Below, one piece after another: positions 19,380 through 30,204 of a DNA stretch of 64,000 nucleotides (the stretch's first letter is position 1; every line of letters begins with the position of its first letter). A program made the translations under genes and the position numbers. Below the pieces are notes generated by a model that was not told the DNA's origin, made no database searches, and worked only from the letters and a program-made list of their open reading frames with translations. Source of the DNA: Scolanthus callimorphus (taxonomy: Eukaryota; Cnidaria; Anthozoa; Actiniaria; Edwardsiidae); NCBI GenBank assembly GCA_033964015.1, contig CM066919.1, positions 3,624,101 to 3,688,100 on the forward strand, read 5' to 3'.

Positions 19380-19812
19380 GTGTGTAGTAAACAAAGATCG
19401 CTAATGACGTGCGCGAAGCAGGGTCCAAATGACGAATCTCTATCCTCGTAACTTGGAACTCACGCTTGCCTCATAATAAGGCCTTGTTTCTTCGAACTGA
19501 GGACAACTCCGATGCTTATTACTGCAGAGTGTCTTTTTGGGGAGAGGGGAGAGTTAGTTTTTTCTCCTGGCTAAGATACATTTTCTTGTAATAACATTCG
19601 TAGCCATTCCATTGCGCACGTTCTCAAAAACTATATTGTACATTCCGAATGCGCTATATGGCGTAGCGCTGCGATAGCTTGTACATATTATTATTTAGTT
19701 GAACCACAGTGTCTCTGAAAAAAATACGCCCTGTTTTGAGAGAGGGCGCCAAAAAATTACCCCCCTAAAATCTATGTCTTCTAAATTTTTACCCGCACTG
19801 ACCCCCCCCCCC
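19380..19812. repeat. Fragment related to the TAA-target element family
   Basis: Blocks such as GTGCGCGAAGC, ACTCACGCTTGCCT and CTAAGATACATTTTCTTGTA match internal parts of 24698-26636 and 58927-61038. The intact terminal repeat is not visible. It ends in a 23-base C run next to the LINE at 19824. Confidence 0.5.
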
Positions 19813-20253
19813 CCCCCCCCCCCAGATTCAGATTCTTTAAAGCACAACGCCAAGCGGCACCTTTGACAGCCAGTGCATCCCTAGGAAACGATACATCCCA
19901 GGACCATAGCCTTTTGCAAGAGGGAGGAGCACTTGACTGCCAATTGAGGCTGAAGAACTGAGGACAGCAATTAAGGTACTGAAAAAGGGAAAATCCCCTG
20001 TTTTTTATAATATCCTGAATGAAATAATCATGATTACACACGCAAAACTAGAAAGTCCACTTCTCTTTCTTTTTAACAAAATTCTTAGCTCTGGGCAGTG
20101 GCTCAAAAACTGGGGACTTGGACTCATAGTCCCAATATATAAAAAGGAAACACCGATGATGTAGATAATTACAGGGGGATCACGCACCTGCCTATTCTTA
20201 GTAAGGTCCTCGCCTCCATCCTTAATAACAGGCTTTATAACTACTTAGAAGAA

Positions 20254-21206
20254 ATGGGTTTGCTACGAAAGGAGCAGGGGGGATTCCGTAAAAAGAACAG
20301 CACCATCGACAATATATTCGTGCTCAAAACAGTTATCGATAAGTATGTCAAAAGCAAGCCCAAAAAAAGTTTATATATATATATATTTAGCTGTTTCATT
20401 GATTTCTCGAAAGCGTTCGATACAATCCCACGGAGCAGGCTTTTTGAAAAAGCGCCAAAATGGGAGTTACTGGAAAGTTCCTGTCTGTTCTTATAAATAT
20501 GTATGAGTGCGACTGCGTTGCCGTAAAGGGAGACGGCGAACTGTCGGAAACATTTTCGAGTAACTTAGGAGTGAAGCAGGGGTGCGTCCTCTCGACTACA
20601 CTGTTTAATCTGTATCTTAGTGGACTTTCAGAAAACCTAGCAAAGATCAAGCAACCGCTCAATGACCGGCTCGAAATAAGAGGTGCGCCAGAAAGCCACC
20701 TGCTATATGCCGACGATCTAGTGCTTGTAGCAAGGAACGAAAAATTACTCCAGCAGTATCTGGATTATTTAAGTGTCTTTGTAGGAAAAAACGGAATGAG
20801 ACTTAATCTCGAAAAAACGAAAGTGGTCGTGTTTAACAACACAGGAAAAGCAATAAGCAATTACATGTTTAAATACCAAAACGAAATCGTACAAAACGTG
20901 ACGTTATATAAGTATATATGGCTGACTTTTAGTGCTGTGGGTACCTTTAATCTAGCCAAAAGCGAGCTAAAGAAAGTAGCCCTTAAAGCTCTCTTTAAAC
21001 TTAAAACGACAATGGGAGACAGCTTCAGAACCGACCTCAGACTGACCTTGCATCTATTTGACAGTTTGATAAAGCCAATCCTACTTTATGGTAGTGAAAT
21101 CTGGGGGGTCGATGCGCCAAGAAAGGAACGTGACCCAATCGAGGCTGTCCATACAAAATTCTGTAAACTAGTACTTGGAGTAAGCAAGAAAGCAAAAAAA
21201 AAATAA
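20254..21206 (+). pseudogene. LINE reverse transcriptase domain (second LINE)
   Basis: Two overlapping frames (20254-20496 and 20460-21206) cover EQGGFRKKNSTIDNIF, CFIDFSKAFDTIPR (motif A), LGVKQGCVLSTTLFNLYLS (motif B), HLLYADDLVLVAR (YADD, motif C, about 20704) and the thumb up to PILLYGSEIWG. The frame shift between them is near 20480. The RT palm residues are intact apart from that shift. Confidence 0.88.
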
Positions 21207-21209
21207 TGC

Positions 21210-21927
21210 ATGTAGGGCCGAACTCGGAAGATACCCTCTATCAGTCGATGCCAAATACAGGGCGTTTAATTTTCTAACCAAACTCAAAGAGCCCAGAAGT
21301 GGCTTCATGTCGCATCACGTGTTTCTCGACTGCCTAGAACTAAATAATAAAACAGACTGGCTAGTGAAAATAAAAGACATGATTTATACGCTGGGTCTCG
21401 GTGAGCTTTGGATAAACATGATCGAGACACAGTATCAATCTGCAACACGCGAAAGCCCTACTCAAGCAAAGGCTTCAGGACATAGAATTTCAAAATTGGC
21501 TAAGCGAAGTGTCGGATGACGACAAAAAAAGTGGACATAAAAGCAAACTCCGTACCTATCGAATCTTCAAACTCACTTACATACCATCAAGCACAGAGTT
21601 GCCCTCATGCGCCTGAGGATTAGTGCACATAGATTAGAAATTGAGACCGGGCGGTACGAAAGACCATACAAAAAGCCTGAGGAACGTATTTGTACTAAAT
21701 GTGATTTAAAAGAAACAGAGGACGAACGTCATTCTTTAGTAAGATGCAAGCTTTATGATAGACTAAGGAAAGAAGTGCTTGATGGTATGGAAATAAAGAA
21801 TCTAATAAAAAAAACCAACAGAAATAACGAAGACGTACTCTTTCACTGCCTTATTAATCCGCCAGGAAATATACAAAAAGAAGTGAGCGAGTACGTTTTC
21901 AAATGTTCCAAAATGCGTGAAAAATAA
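21210..21927 (+). pseudogene. LINE C-terminal region with CxxC...H...C motif
   Basis: Successive frames read CRAELGRYPLSVDAKYRAF, then MSHHVFLDCLELNN, then MRLRISAHRLEIETGRY followed by CTKCDLKETEDERHSLVRC. This last is a zinc-knuckle-like CxxC-H-C motif typical of the end of this LINE group. The stop is at 21927. The best-preserved piece is 21607-21927. Confidence 0.78.
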
Positions 21928-21994
21928 CAGCTTCATTTTATTATTGAATTGAATTGAATAAGTGCGATTTTTGTTCGGAAATTTTAGAAGACTT

Positions 21995-22125
21995 TAGCCT
22001 GCTTGCCGGCTCTCGAGTGTTTTTTTTCGGATATTCGATTTTTAGGGCGCGCGGGACACAGGAATCCCGCGCGCCAAAAAATCAAATATCCGAAAAAACC
22101 CACTGGAGAGCCGGCTAGTATGCTA
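21995..22125. mobile_element. 131-bp foldback element with 9-bp target duplication
   Basis: Ends TAGCCTGCTTGCCGGCTCTC and GAGAGCCGGCTAGTATGCTA; the arms continue to a centre at CACAGGAA with GGGCGCGCGGGA / TCCCGCGCGCC, so nearly the whole element folds into one hairpin. It is flanked by AGAAGACTT on both sides (21986-21994 and 22126-22134). A 9-bp duplication is typical of Mutator-like elements; that assignment is inference. Confidence 0.78.
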
Positions 22126-22417
22126 AGAAGACTTTAGAATTGGGTAAGGACTCATCAGTGGCATGCAATAGGGCAATATACATATACAACAAATAGACTA
22201 TCAGGAGCTTTTTTAAATGTCATTTTAGCTATGTACGTGGCCTGAATTTCAGCCGTCTTTTCTTCAACGTTGCGGTAAGAATATTATGTGCCTGTTACGA
22301 AATGCCAAGCGATCATCCGAGGCTCGTGAAATCTTCGATGAACGAGTCAATATAAAGATTCAACAAATTCACTTCAACTTGCTTGTATTGAAGTTCCGAC
22401 TCTTCAGACACACACAC

Positions 22418-23060
22418 AGAAAGGAATCGCACGATTTGTTTTCTCAAGCTACAGAGCTTGTCAGGGTTGTCAGGGCTAAACAGAAAGGAATCGCACGATT
22501 TTTTTTTTTCAAGCTACAGAGCTTGTCAGGGTTGTCAGTGCTAAATAGAAAGGAATCGCAGGTATTTTTCCTCAAGGCACAGAGCTTGTCAGGGTTGTCA
22601 GGGTTGTCAGGGCTAAACAGAAAGGAATCACACGATTTTCTTCTCAAGCTACAGAGCTTGTCAGGGTTGTCAGGGTTGTCAGGGCTAAACAGAAAGGAAT
22701 CGCAAGTTTTTTCCTCAAGCTACAGAACTTGTCAGGGTGGTCAGGGCTAAACATAAAGGAATCGCACGATTTTTTTCTCAAGCTTCAGAGCTTGTCAGGG
22801 TTGTCAGGGCTAAACAGAAAGGAATCGCACGATTTTTTTTTCTCAAGCTACAGAGCTTGTCAGGGTTGTCAGGGTTGTCAGGGCTAAACAGAAAGGAATC
22901 GCACGATTTTTTTTCTCAAGCTACAGAGCTTGTCAGGGTTGTCAGGGTTGTCAGGGCTAAAAAGAAAGGAATCGCACGATTTTCTTCTCAAGCTACAGAG
23001 CTTGTCAGGGTTGTCAGGGCTAAACAGAAAGGAATCGCAAGTTTTTTTTCTCTCGATCTC
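22418..23060. repeat. 62-72-bp minisatellite with nested 9-bp repeat
   Basis: Ten units of AAAGGAATCGCACGATTT, a T run, CTCAAGCTACAGAGCTTGTC and AGGGTTGTCAGGGCTAAACAG. Unit length varies because the inner 9-mer GTCAGGGTT is present two or three times. The plus strand is partly open through it (22286-22750, 22737-23072) but no unit-length periodicity of three is kept, so coding is unlikely. Confidence 0.9.
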
Positions 23061-23339
23061 AAGCTAAACTGAAACGATTGGACACATCTCCCTCATCATG
23101 CACATTACGGATGCTACATTCCTTTAACTGTTTGTAGCTCAGAGCTACCATCACCGGACCACCGGACGTAGGATAGCTATCATTTAAATATTCAAACCAT
23201 TTTAAGGAAACGTAATACCTGCAATACGTCTGAGTTAGGGAGGCCATGTTAGAAAACTACAAAACTATCTTGTATGGTTATATATAAAACCCTTGTGAAA
23301 AAAAGTTTATTGTATTGTATTGTATTGACGATGAATAGT

Positions 23340-23440
23340 TAAACAGTTCGTCAGGGTTGTCAGGGTTGTCAGGCCATGACAATATATATATCCCCGATTT
23401 CGCTGCCCCAAATCTTGCATGGTGTCATCAAATCCGACAA
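23340..23440 (-). repeat. Inverted single copy of the 46-48-bp minisatellite edge
   Basis: Complementary to 6318-6400: GATTTGGGGCAGCGAAATC, then GGGGATATATATATTGTC, then GGCCTGACAACCCTGAC. Because the non-repeated flank (CAAATC...ATGGTG...GATTTGGGGCAG) is shared too, the minisatellite is part of a larger dispersed repeat. Confidence 0.7.
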
Positions 23441-23713
23441 TCGTCAAAATCATTGCATTTTATATACTCGCAGCAATATGAAATGCACAGTAACAGCTAA
23501 AACCACTAGTTCAGAACTTTGAAAATATAATTTCAAAAGCTTTTCGGAAATGCCTCAGCATAAGTTGATTCGAAATTTCCCTGTAACATCCTTTTTTCAC
23601 ATTCTGCCCAAATAGACGATTCCAGATAGCTATAATGAATACGCACGCTGCATGTTGCGTTACAGCAGGAACATCCTAAACAGACACCTAGTATTTTATT
23701 CATTGTACCAAGA

Positions 23714-24330
23714 GTTTCCATATTTACTATGTACGCCCGAATCACAGTCAGAAAAGTGTCTATTTTTAGAACTAGGTTTCCCGCTAAAATTCGTCATCCA
23801 CAGGGTTCCCACTTTCTCGCCACGCGAACAATTGTGAGATCTAGCCTAAAATTAAATCGCACATCAATCGAAAAACCTTTACTGCGGTTTTCATAATTCT
23901 GCGAACTCTCGCTATCGATTTCCAACCGTAAAACCGCCTTCTGGCTTCCGTCAATCAAAGCCCCGAGTCTTTTCGTCGTTACTCTTTGTGCTTTGTGATT
24001 GGCCAGCGCCTAAGCAGTGCAAAAATGGCTTCCTGTCACCCGAGTAACGGTTACGTGCTGGCCAATCAAAAAGCACAATGATTAACTCGGGAGTTTGATT
24101 GTGGAAGCCAGAAGGCGGTTTGACGGCTGGAAATCGTGAGCGAGAGTTCGCAGAATTATGAAAATCGCAGTAAAGTCGCAAAGATAAGGTAGAATATTCT
24201 CTATTTGTTGTGTATTGGGTATACGAGGATTCGAACCTGAGCATTCGAATACTTTCGCGCGCGAAACTCAAATCTAAAAATAGACACTTTTCTGACTGTG
24301 ATGTGGACAAATACAGTAGGGAAAGATTCT
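23714..24330. mobile_element. Foldback element with arms of about 280 bp
   Basis: Left blocks CACAGTCAGAAAAGTGTC, TTCATAATTCTGCGAACTC and CCGCCTTCTGGCTTCC recur inverted on the right as GGAAGCCAGAAGGCGG, GAGTTCGCAGAATTATGAAA and GACACTTTTCTGACTGTG. The right arm is longer (it includes TTTCGCGCGCGAAA). A solo arm is at 1858-2005. Non-coding. Confidence 0.7.
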
Positions 24331-24477
24331 AACTCTTGTTAATCCACTCTTGATAGTACCGAATAGTACCGAAAGATTGAAAAAAAAAGGTACAATTCAT
24401 TTTCTTCTTAATTTGAAATTCGAGGCTATGGAATTGAGAATCGGCTCGTCAAACAAAAATAACAAAACATTTCTTAA

Positions 24478-27342
24478 CCCTATCCAGACTGGGCTTTTTT
24501 TTTACCATCTGAGACTGGGGGGGGGGGGGGGGGCTAATTCGGCCCCCTCTATATCTCTGGAACCACTGGGGCTATGATCATCAAACTTTCACACAATGAC
24601 CATGAGCCTTAGACAAATCACCACACCTATTTTTGTCACGTGGGAACAAAATGTGACGTCACAATGACGTCATTCTCAATGTTTTATCAATTTTTAAGGG
24701 ACGTGTCATTATTTACCGGGGGGGGAGGGCTCCCATTTTTTTTCAAACAAGGCTAAAAAAATTGGGACCCTCCCCTTGAACAGAAAAAAAAATGTGACCC
24801 TCCCCCAGTCGTAGGTAAAATAATTGGGACCCTCCCCCAGGCAATTTATTTCTGAAAAACCTGTTACATAGACTATTGTCCAAGTGATGTAATGTCTCTT
24901 TCATTCTTCTTAATAACAGAACTACTATTTTTGTTAAATGTTACTATTTTCCCGGTCACCAGGGGCATGGTCGTTGTTAAATGTCCAGGCCCCCGGGGAC
25001 ACTTTCGTAACATGGCGAAACGCGCCTTTATTTTGATAAACGCATGTCATCAAGCCTCCAGAGAAAAGATAAACGTTTTATTTTCTGCGTGTAGTAAAAA
25101 GCCTGTTGGTTTATTCTTCACGCGCTACAAATTATTATTATTCATATGCGTGAAGCGCAGCCCCAAAACGAATTTCTATTCGCATCACTGGAGGGCTTTT
25201 GGCGTTTTTCATTGTCCTTGCCAAGATACACATGCTTGTAATGACATTCGTACGCATCCCATTTAAGCGCCACAAGCGAGTTCTCTAAAACTAGATTAGA
25301 TGTCAACATGAACAACAACAACCAAAGGTTGAGATTTATGTTAAACGCCGTGGAAAAATGGTGTTCTGCTGACGTTTCGAGCGTTAGCCCTTCGTCGGAA
25401 CAAAGAGGTCTTACATTAGATCTCATTCCTTATGCGCGCGAAGCGCGCCGAAAATTTCAACGTAATGAGTGAAATAAACTAGAGAATGATATAGAACTCG
25501 TTGCTGGAATCTCTCTTTCAAGGCTTCAGGTTTCGAGAGATCCTCCCCTTTCACTCGCCCAAAAATGAAGTGATCCCTCCCAAAATCCTCCGACCTCGGT
25601 CCTTAAACCAATATATTTTCGCACGATAATCGAGCTTCTGGTTCAGCGTTAATTCGCTGTAATGCCCCGCTGAATATCCCCGCTATAGAAGGTCCGTCTT
25701 AAATTCCCTGCCCTTCCGTAGATTAATGTGTTAAATCCCCGACCTGGCCGCGATACTTTCCCGCCCTGTCCCGGGGGTGGGGGCCGCGGTTATTATTCAT
25801 CGCCTCGATTATTTACATGAGGATGTTTGGTAATACACGGGTAAAATGCAGTGATCCTCCCTCTAAGTACAATGATTAACGTAATCCCACATCTCCCGTC
25901 CCCTGTTTGACCTAGTACTGTAAACATTTTTTAGAAAAACGGGCTCGCATATCCTTCGTTGCGCGCCACATTTTGATAAACGTTTGTTTGTTTGTTCATC
26001 GTTTTTTTTGTTTGTTCATCGCATTTCATCAAGCTTTAGAGAAAGGGTAGATGAACATGTTTTGTGTACGGCATAGTAAACAAAAGCCTGTCAGGAGCTC
26101 AGGAAGTACACTACCTCAACTATATAGGTTAGGTTATATTGTTCATGCGCACAACTGCGCTCCGCAAATGACGAAGTTATTAATATTCATGTGCGCGAAG
26201 CGTGGCCCAACGGACGAATTTCTATGCTTGTAACGTCGAAAACTCACGCTTACCTAAGGGGTCTTCTTTCAAACATATAGTGACTTGCCCTCCAGGCCTA
26301 ACGTTTGTAGGGAAATTTAGGGAGAATTTGATTTTCCTCGTCAAGATAACTTGTTCTTGTCAACGGTAGTGTCCTCATTGCTGAAAGAGTATATAGATGT
26401 CATTGTTTATGAAATGCGCCGAAATTTTTATGGAGAAGTTGCTGAAATAACCACTATCGCCATTTGTTTTACCCTCTTCATCGTCCAAATGTTGCTGAAA
26501 AAAATTATGACCCAGCTCCCCCAAACAGGAGTGAAAAAAATTTGGACCCTCCCTTTAGACACGCGAAAAAATTAGGACCCTCCCCAAAAAAGAGCCCCCC
26601 CCCCCCCCCCCCCCCCGCTAAATAATGACACGTCCCTAAGTAATTTTAATTAACTTCCAAAAACTTGGTAGATAATACTCTAAAAGCCAACCAATTAACA
26701 TCAAGATAATGTAAATGTAATAATTTGTGACATTACCACATAAATTTTGTTAAACTTGCGTCATAATGACGACTTTTGAAAATAGTGTCCGCCATCTTGG
26801 ATCCGCCATCTTGGATTTCATTTATTTCCATTTGACTCTTCAGATAAATACTCAATGAGAAAAAAATGTTCAAAATGTACAAAATACTCATCAAAGAAGT
26901 GTTTGACATTGAAAAAGTTGAATTCAAAGGAAATTTGTGAATCCCAGAGCTAGTTTTAGACCATATGTTAAAATGAACAAAATCCCCCTACCCCTCCCCC
27001 CAAAGATTTTGTGTCAAAAATTAATTAGCCTGTACATAAATTACTAAGGAGTACAAGCTCCGATAGTCATAAATTGGGCAATGTGTCCAACATTAAGCTT
27101 GAAATATGAAAAATTCACGTTTTTTCGAGTTTTGCAAAACATGCATGTCAAAAAGTGGTTGCCATGGAAACTGGGTCGTTGACACTGACATGTCATTGAC
27201 ACCAAAATGTCCCCAGATAAATTTTAGGAAAAGTCACGAAGTTTCACCATCATAGCTGCAGTGGTTTTAGAGTAATCAGGATTTTACTGGAGGGGGGGGG
27301 GGGGGTCGAAAAGCCCCCCCCCCCCCCCCAGTCTGAATAGGG
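24478..27342. mobile_element. TTAA-target DNA transposon (piggyBac/Kolobok-like), non-autonomous
   Basis: Ends CCCTATCCAGACTGGG and CCCAGTCTGAATAGGG are inverted repeats flanked by TTAA (24474-24477, 27343-27346). A TTAA target with CCC ends fits piggyBac, though Kolobok also uses TTAA. G and C runs follow each end. Of 2865 bp, 1939 belong to the nested element 24698-26636; the element's own DNA is about 0.9 kb and has no transposase. A second copy of its right half starts at 63656 in inverted orientation. Confidence 0.82.
24698..26636. mobile_element. TAA-target element (PIF/Harbinger-like), nested and composite
   Basis: TIRs GGGACGTGTCATTATTTA and TAAATAATGACACGTCCC, flanked by TAA on both sides (24695-24697, 26637-26639). 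Three-base TWA targets and GGG ends fit PIF/Harbinger; no transposase ORF exists. Internally it holds a right-end-like block (25430-25600) followed by a left-end-like block (25790-25910) of the 58927-61038 subfamily. It therefore looks like two related elements joined head to tail. C and G runs lie just inside both ends. Confidence 0.78.
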
Positions 27343-27446
27343 TTAATACCCGATGATCGCGACCACGTTTTTTAATTTGTAAGCCTTCTCTAGCGATATT
27401 ATGACAATGTCTGACAGTGCAGAAAGGCTTAACTTAAGTATGTTTA

Positions 27447-27701
27447 CAGGCCCGTAGCCAGGGGGTTCCGGGGGTGCGCAATCACCCCCCCAAGCGACAA
27501 AACGGTCCCACATTTAAGGGTTTGAAAACACTGTTTTAGTGACTAAATGGGCCAAACAGTAGACTGAGTCACTTTGACATACAGCCAGTTTCGTATTGCT
27601 TTTTTTAGTGAATTTTGACTAGCGGTTAATAAATTCATACCACGTTTGGTCCGCTTTGTCTAGATTAGCACCCCCCACAAAAATCCCTGGCTACGGGCCT
27701 G
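27447..27701. mobile_element. TIR element with CAGGCCCGTAGCCAGGG ends
   Basis: 255 bp between CAGGCCCGTAGCCAGGG and CCCTGGCTACGGGCCTG, flanked by GTTTA (27442-27446, 27702-27706). The 5-bp duplication and CA...TG ends are compatible with some hAT groups; not proven. Non-coding. Confidence 0.75.
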
Positions 27702-27770
27702 GTTTACACTCAACGACACCGATGAAAGTGGACTTTTCCATCTCCATGGCACTAGTCTCAGCGATATCAG

Positions 27771-27895
27771 GTAAGGCCTAGTTTCCATAGTCGTACCTGT
27801 CAACCGTGAAACAAGAGAATAATTCCAATTTCCATTGTTTCACGGTCGACTGATGCGACAGATGAGACTATATCATGCTATATGGAAACGAGGCT
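27771..27895. mobile_element. Short double-palindrome MITE
   Basis: Outer ends AAGGCCTAGTTTCCATA and TATATGGAAACGAGGCTTT are inverted copies, and an inner pair CCGTGAAACA / TGTTTCACGG forms a second hairpin. A related half is at 1748-1835. Confidence 0.6.
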
Positions 27896-28619
27896 TTAGA
27901 AATGCTATTATTCTTGTTTGACGAGCCGATTCTCTCCCAAATTATTGAATGTCTCATTTTCACCTTCATTTTCAATATGGTCATTTTGTGCGAATTTTGA
28001 ATTTCTTTCATTCTTTCTGGAGCTGATGAATAGAAATAGAAAATATCACTATGACTATGAGAGAATATTCATGGGAATACCTTGTGATCTGAAATGGGCA
28101 AAACATTACGCCCAAGCCGAGGAGGTCTATTAAGATGCGTTTTTCACCGAAATCATAAAATTCTGATATATAGATTTAAGCAATGCCTAAAAGCGGAACT
28201 CCAATCTTACACACCCCACTTCTAAATCAATTATTTTATTATAGCGGAACTCTGGTGGAGCCCCATAGGCTAATGTGTGGTATTAAAACAAAATGAATAA
28301 AATTAAACAAAAATGAAATAAAAGTAACCCATCGAGCCACCCGTTACATCGAAATCCTTTACAGGCGTTTAGCAAGGAAGGAAACTGAAGAAGAAATTGA
28401 AGCAGGTAAAGCTGTTGTTTAAAATGAGACGCTTTTCCATTCAAGACGAAAACCAGAGAAACAATTTATATTGGCTGAATTTATGAAACACGAAAGCTAA
28501 ATTATTAACTACTTAAATTAGCGTATATTTTAGTTCTGAATTTTTAAATAGTACCAAAGCTTGAGTATTGGAACTAAAAATAGATGTTTGGTGTGAGGAA
28601 AAGGTGTTGGTTATCGGTT
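27896..28619. other. Gap with one element remnant
   Basis: 28052-28133 is a solo right arm of the MITE at 33763-33963 (TCTGAAATGGGCAAAAC, then GCCGAGGAGGTCTAT). Nothing else recognised. Confidence 0.5.
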
Positions 28620-28865
28620 TTAGAGCAGATTTCAGATGACTATCGTGAAAGTAAACGCAATTGTGCAATCACTAGCCAATCAGAAACAAGAGTAATTACA
28701 ACTTACTGCTGAATGGTTTCCAGCCCAGCCAATCAGGAGCCGAACCAATTGGCTAGTAATTCCTTGCTTGTAATTAGTTCGCAATGTGATTGGTTGATAG
28801 AAATAAGCAGCCAATGAGAAAGCAAACCAATTGCAAACACGACGGTCATCTGAAATCCGCTCTAA
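28620..28865. mobile_element. 246-bp TIR element (MITE)
   Basis: TTAGAGCAGATTTCAGATGA at the left end, and TCATCTGAAATCCGCTCTAA at the right, with at least 28 bp of inverted similarity. Target duplication not clear. Confidence 0.7.
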
Positions 28866-29488
28866 GGGTGATTCGTGATGTTCTTCAAGCTGAAGCCATT
28901 TTAATCAATTACACACAAACATATCCAATTGAGACTCCACAATAAACTATGTAAAATCTATCCTAAATAGCCCATTGTTAGACTCCTCTCATCTAGCTCT
29001 CTGGTTAGACACTGCTATAATTCATGGGGACATCATGTAGACTTTATTATATCCATTTATCTCTATCTCGGGTATCGATCAATTCATAAGCTCTATTTTA
29101 CGATTTTCCTCGAAAAGGAGAAACCAGGAACACCGGACATCTCTTTGTATGCAAAACAGTTCATTATGTAAGCAGAAAAGTCTATGGAAAATTGGAGAGT
29201 TTGTGGCTTGAAAACATACTGAGTGGATTGTTGTTCTCCTTCAAAAACATCTCTATTGTGCTTGACATGATCTTGAGGGACTCTGGCTCATAGTCTTCGC
29301 CATTATTTTTACTTCTGCATAAAACTTGCCAAGAACTTTATCTAACTCGCTGGGTGCCATGGCATTTTCGTAAAATCCTGATTTTCAAGATGGTGGAAGG
29401 AGCTGATCGGACAGGAGAGAGGTTACTTTTTGAGAAAAATACTTAGCACTAGAAATTATATTAAAAGGTAATTGTGCCTTTATATGGT
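28866..29488. other. No feature seen
   Basis: AT-rich single-copy-looking DNA; no exon, RNA or repeat edge that I can support. Confidence 0.4.
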
Positions 29489-29649
29489 GATTGTCTTGTC
29501 TTCTTCTCTAGGGTTTAAGAGCCCTTTTAGGCATGAAATCTAGTGTTGTTATCTCTTGTCTGACTCCCAACAAACCCTTTCGTGCAACAACAACATTGAA
29601 TTCCATCCTCGAAGGGGCTCTTAAACCCAGGAAAGAAGACAAGACAATC
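29489..29649. mobile_element. 161-bp foldback element
   Basis: GATTGTCTTGTCTTCTTCTC and GGGTTTAAGAGCCC are mirrored by GGGGCTCTTAAACCC and GAAGACAAGACAATC; arms are about 36 bp. Non-coding. Confidence 0.72.
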
Positions 29650-30200
29650 AACAGCAGATAAACAGGGAGCAATTACGACTCAATCTATTTTCAAGTGCTG
29701 GAGCATTTTACGCAAAGAATGTCCATTTCGTATGGCATATGGATTGTCCTGTGAGCCTCATGTTTTTTCGCTGGACTCAGGATTTGGATTTGGTGCAGGA
29801 TGTGGTGGATTATTTGCTTCACAACTGTCAATGTTGTGCGGAAAACTGATCTCAAACTCTGGAAAATTGCCTGAGGAAAAGTCAAAATATTCTTCAAGGT
29901 ACTGTAAACAATGAAAGTTATTCAAAGTTTTGTTTTATTGTGATTTTGTTATCAAGCAAAAGGAGAAAGGGGAGATTCCACACCCAAAAGTGCAGGAAAA
30001 TTTTCCTGCAAATTTAATTGCTCGGCGCCTTGTAATACTTAAATCTGATTGGTTAATTTTTTCTAGTGTAACATTCTGTAACATTCATTCTTCTGGCTAA
30101 GATAAAGATGCGATTCGGGCTCCAGATAATGTGATTCGTGCTCAAATCGCACTGCTGAGAGCCAATCAGATTTCAGGATTTGCTAGTGATTTCGAAATGG
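29650..30200. other. Gap with a doubtful exon-like ORF
   Basis: Around 29690-29897 a frame reading CWSILRKECPFRMAYG, then GFGFGAGCGGLF, is preceded by TTTTCAAG and followed by AGGTACTG, so it could be an exon. No family is recognised and I do not call it a gene. Confidence 0.2.
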
Positions 30201-30204
30201 ATAT

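Larger units (their letters stand above)
19824..21960 (+). mobile_element. 5'-truncated LINE with C-terminal zinc knuckle
   Basis: Plus-strand LINE lacking its endonuclease: it begins within the RT fingers (LKKGKSP, then LFNKILSSGQWLKNWG) and ends after a C-terminal CCHC-like motif in a short (GAATT)n tail around 21940-21960. Frame breaks at about 20150, 20480, 21205 and 21520 make it inactive. The fragment at 59460-60668 comes from the same LINE group. Confidence 0.82.

Noticed and set aside
22286..23072. ORFs with LSGLSGLNRKESHDF repeats, considered as a repeat protein
   Set aside because: Unit length is not a multiple of three and the same peptide jumps between frames; the DNA repeat, not a protein, is conserved.
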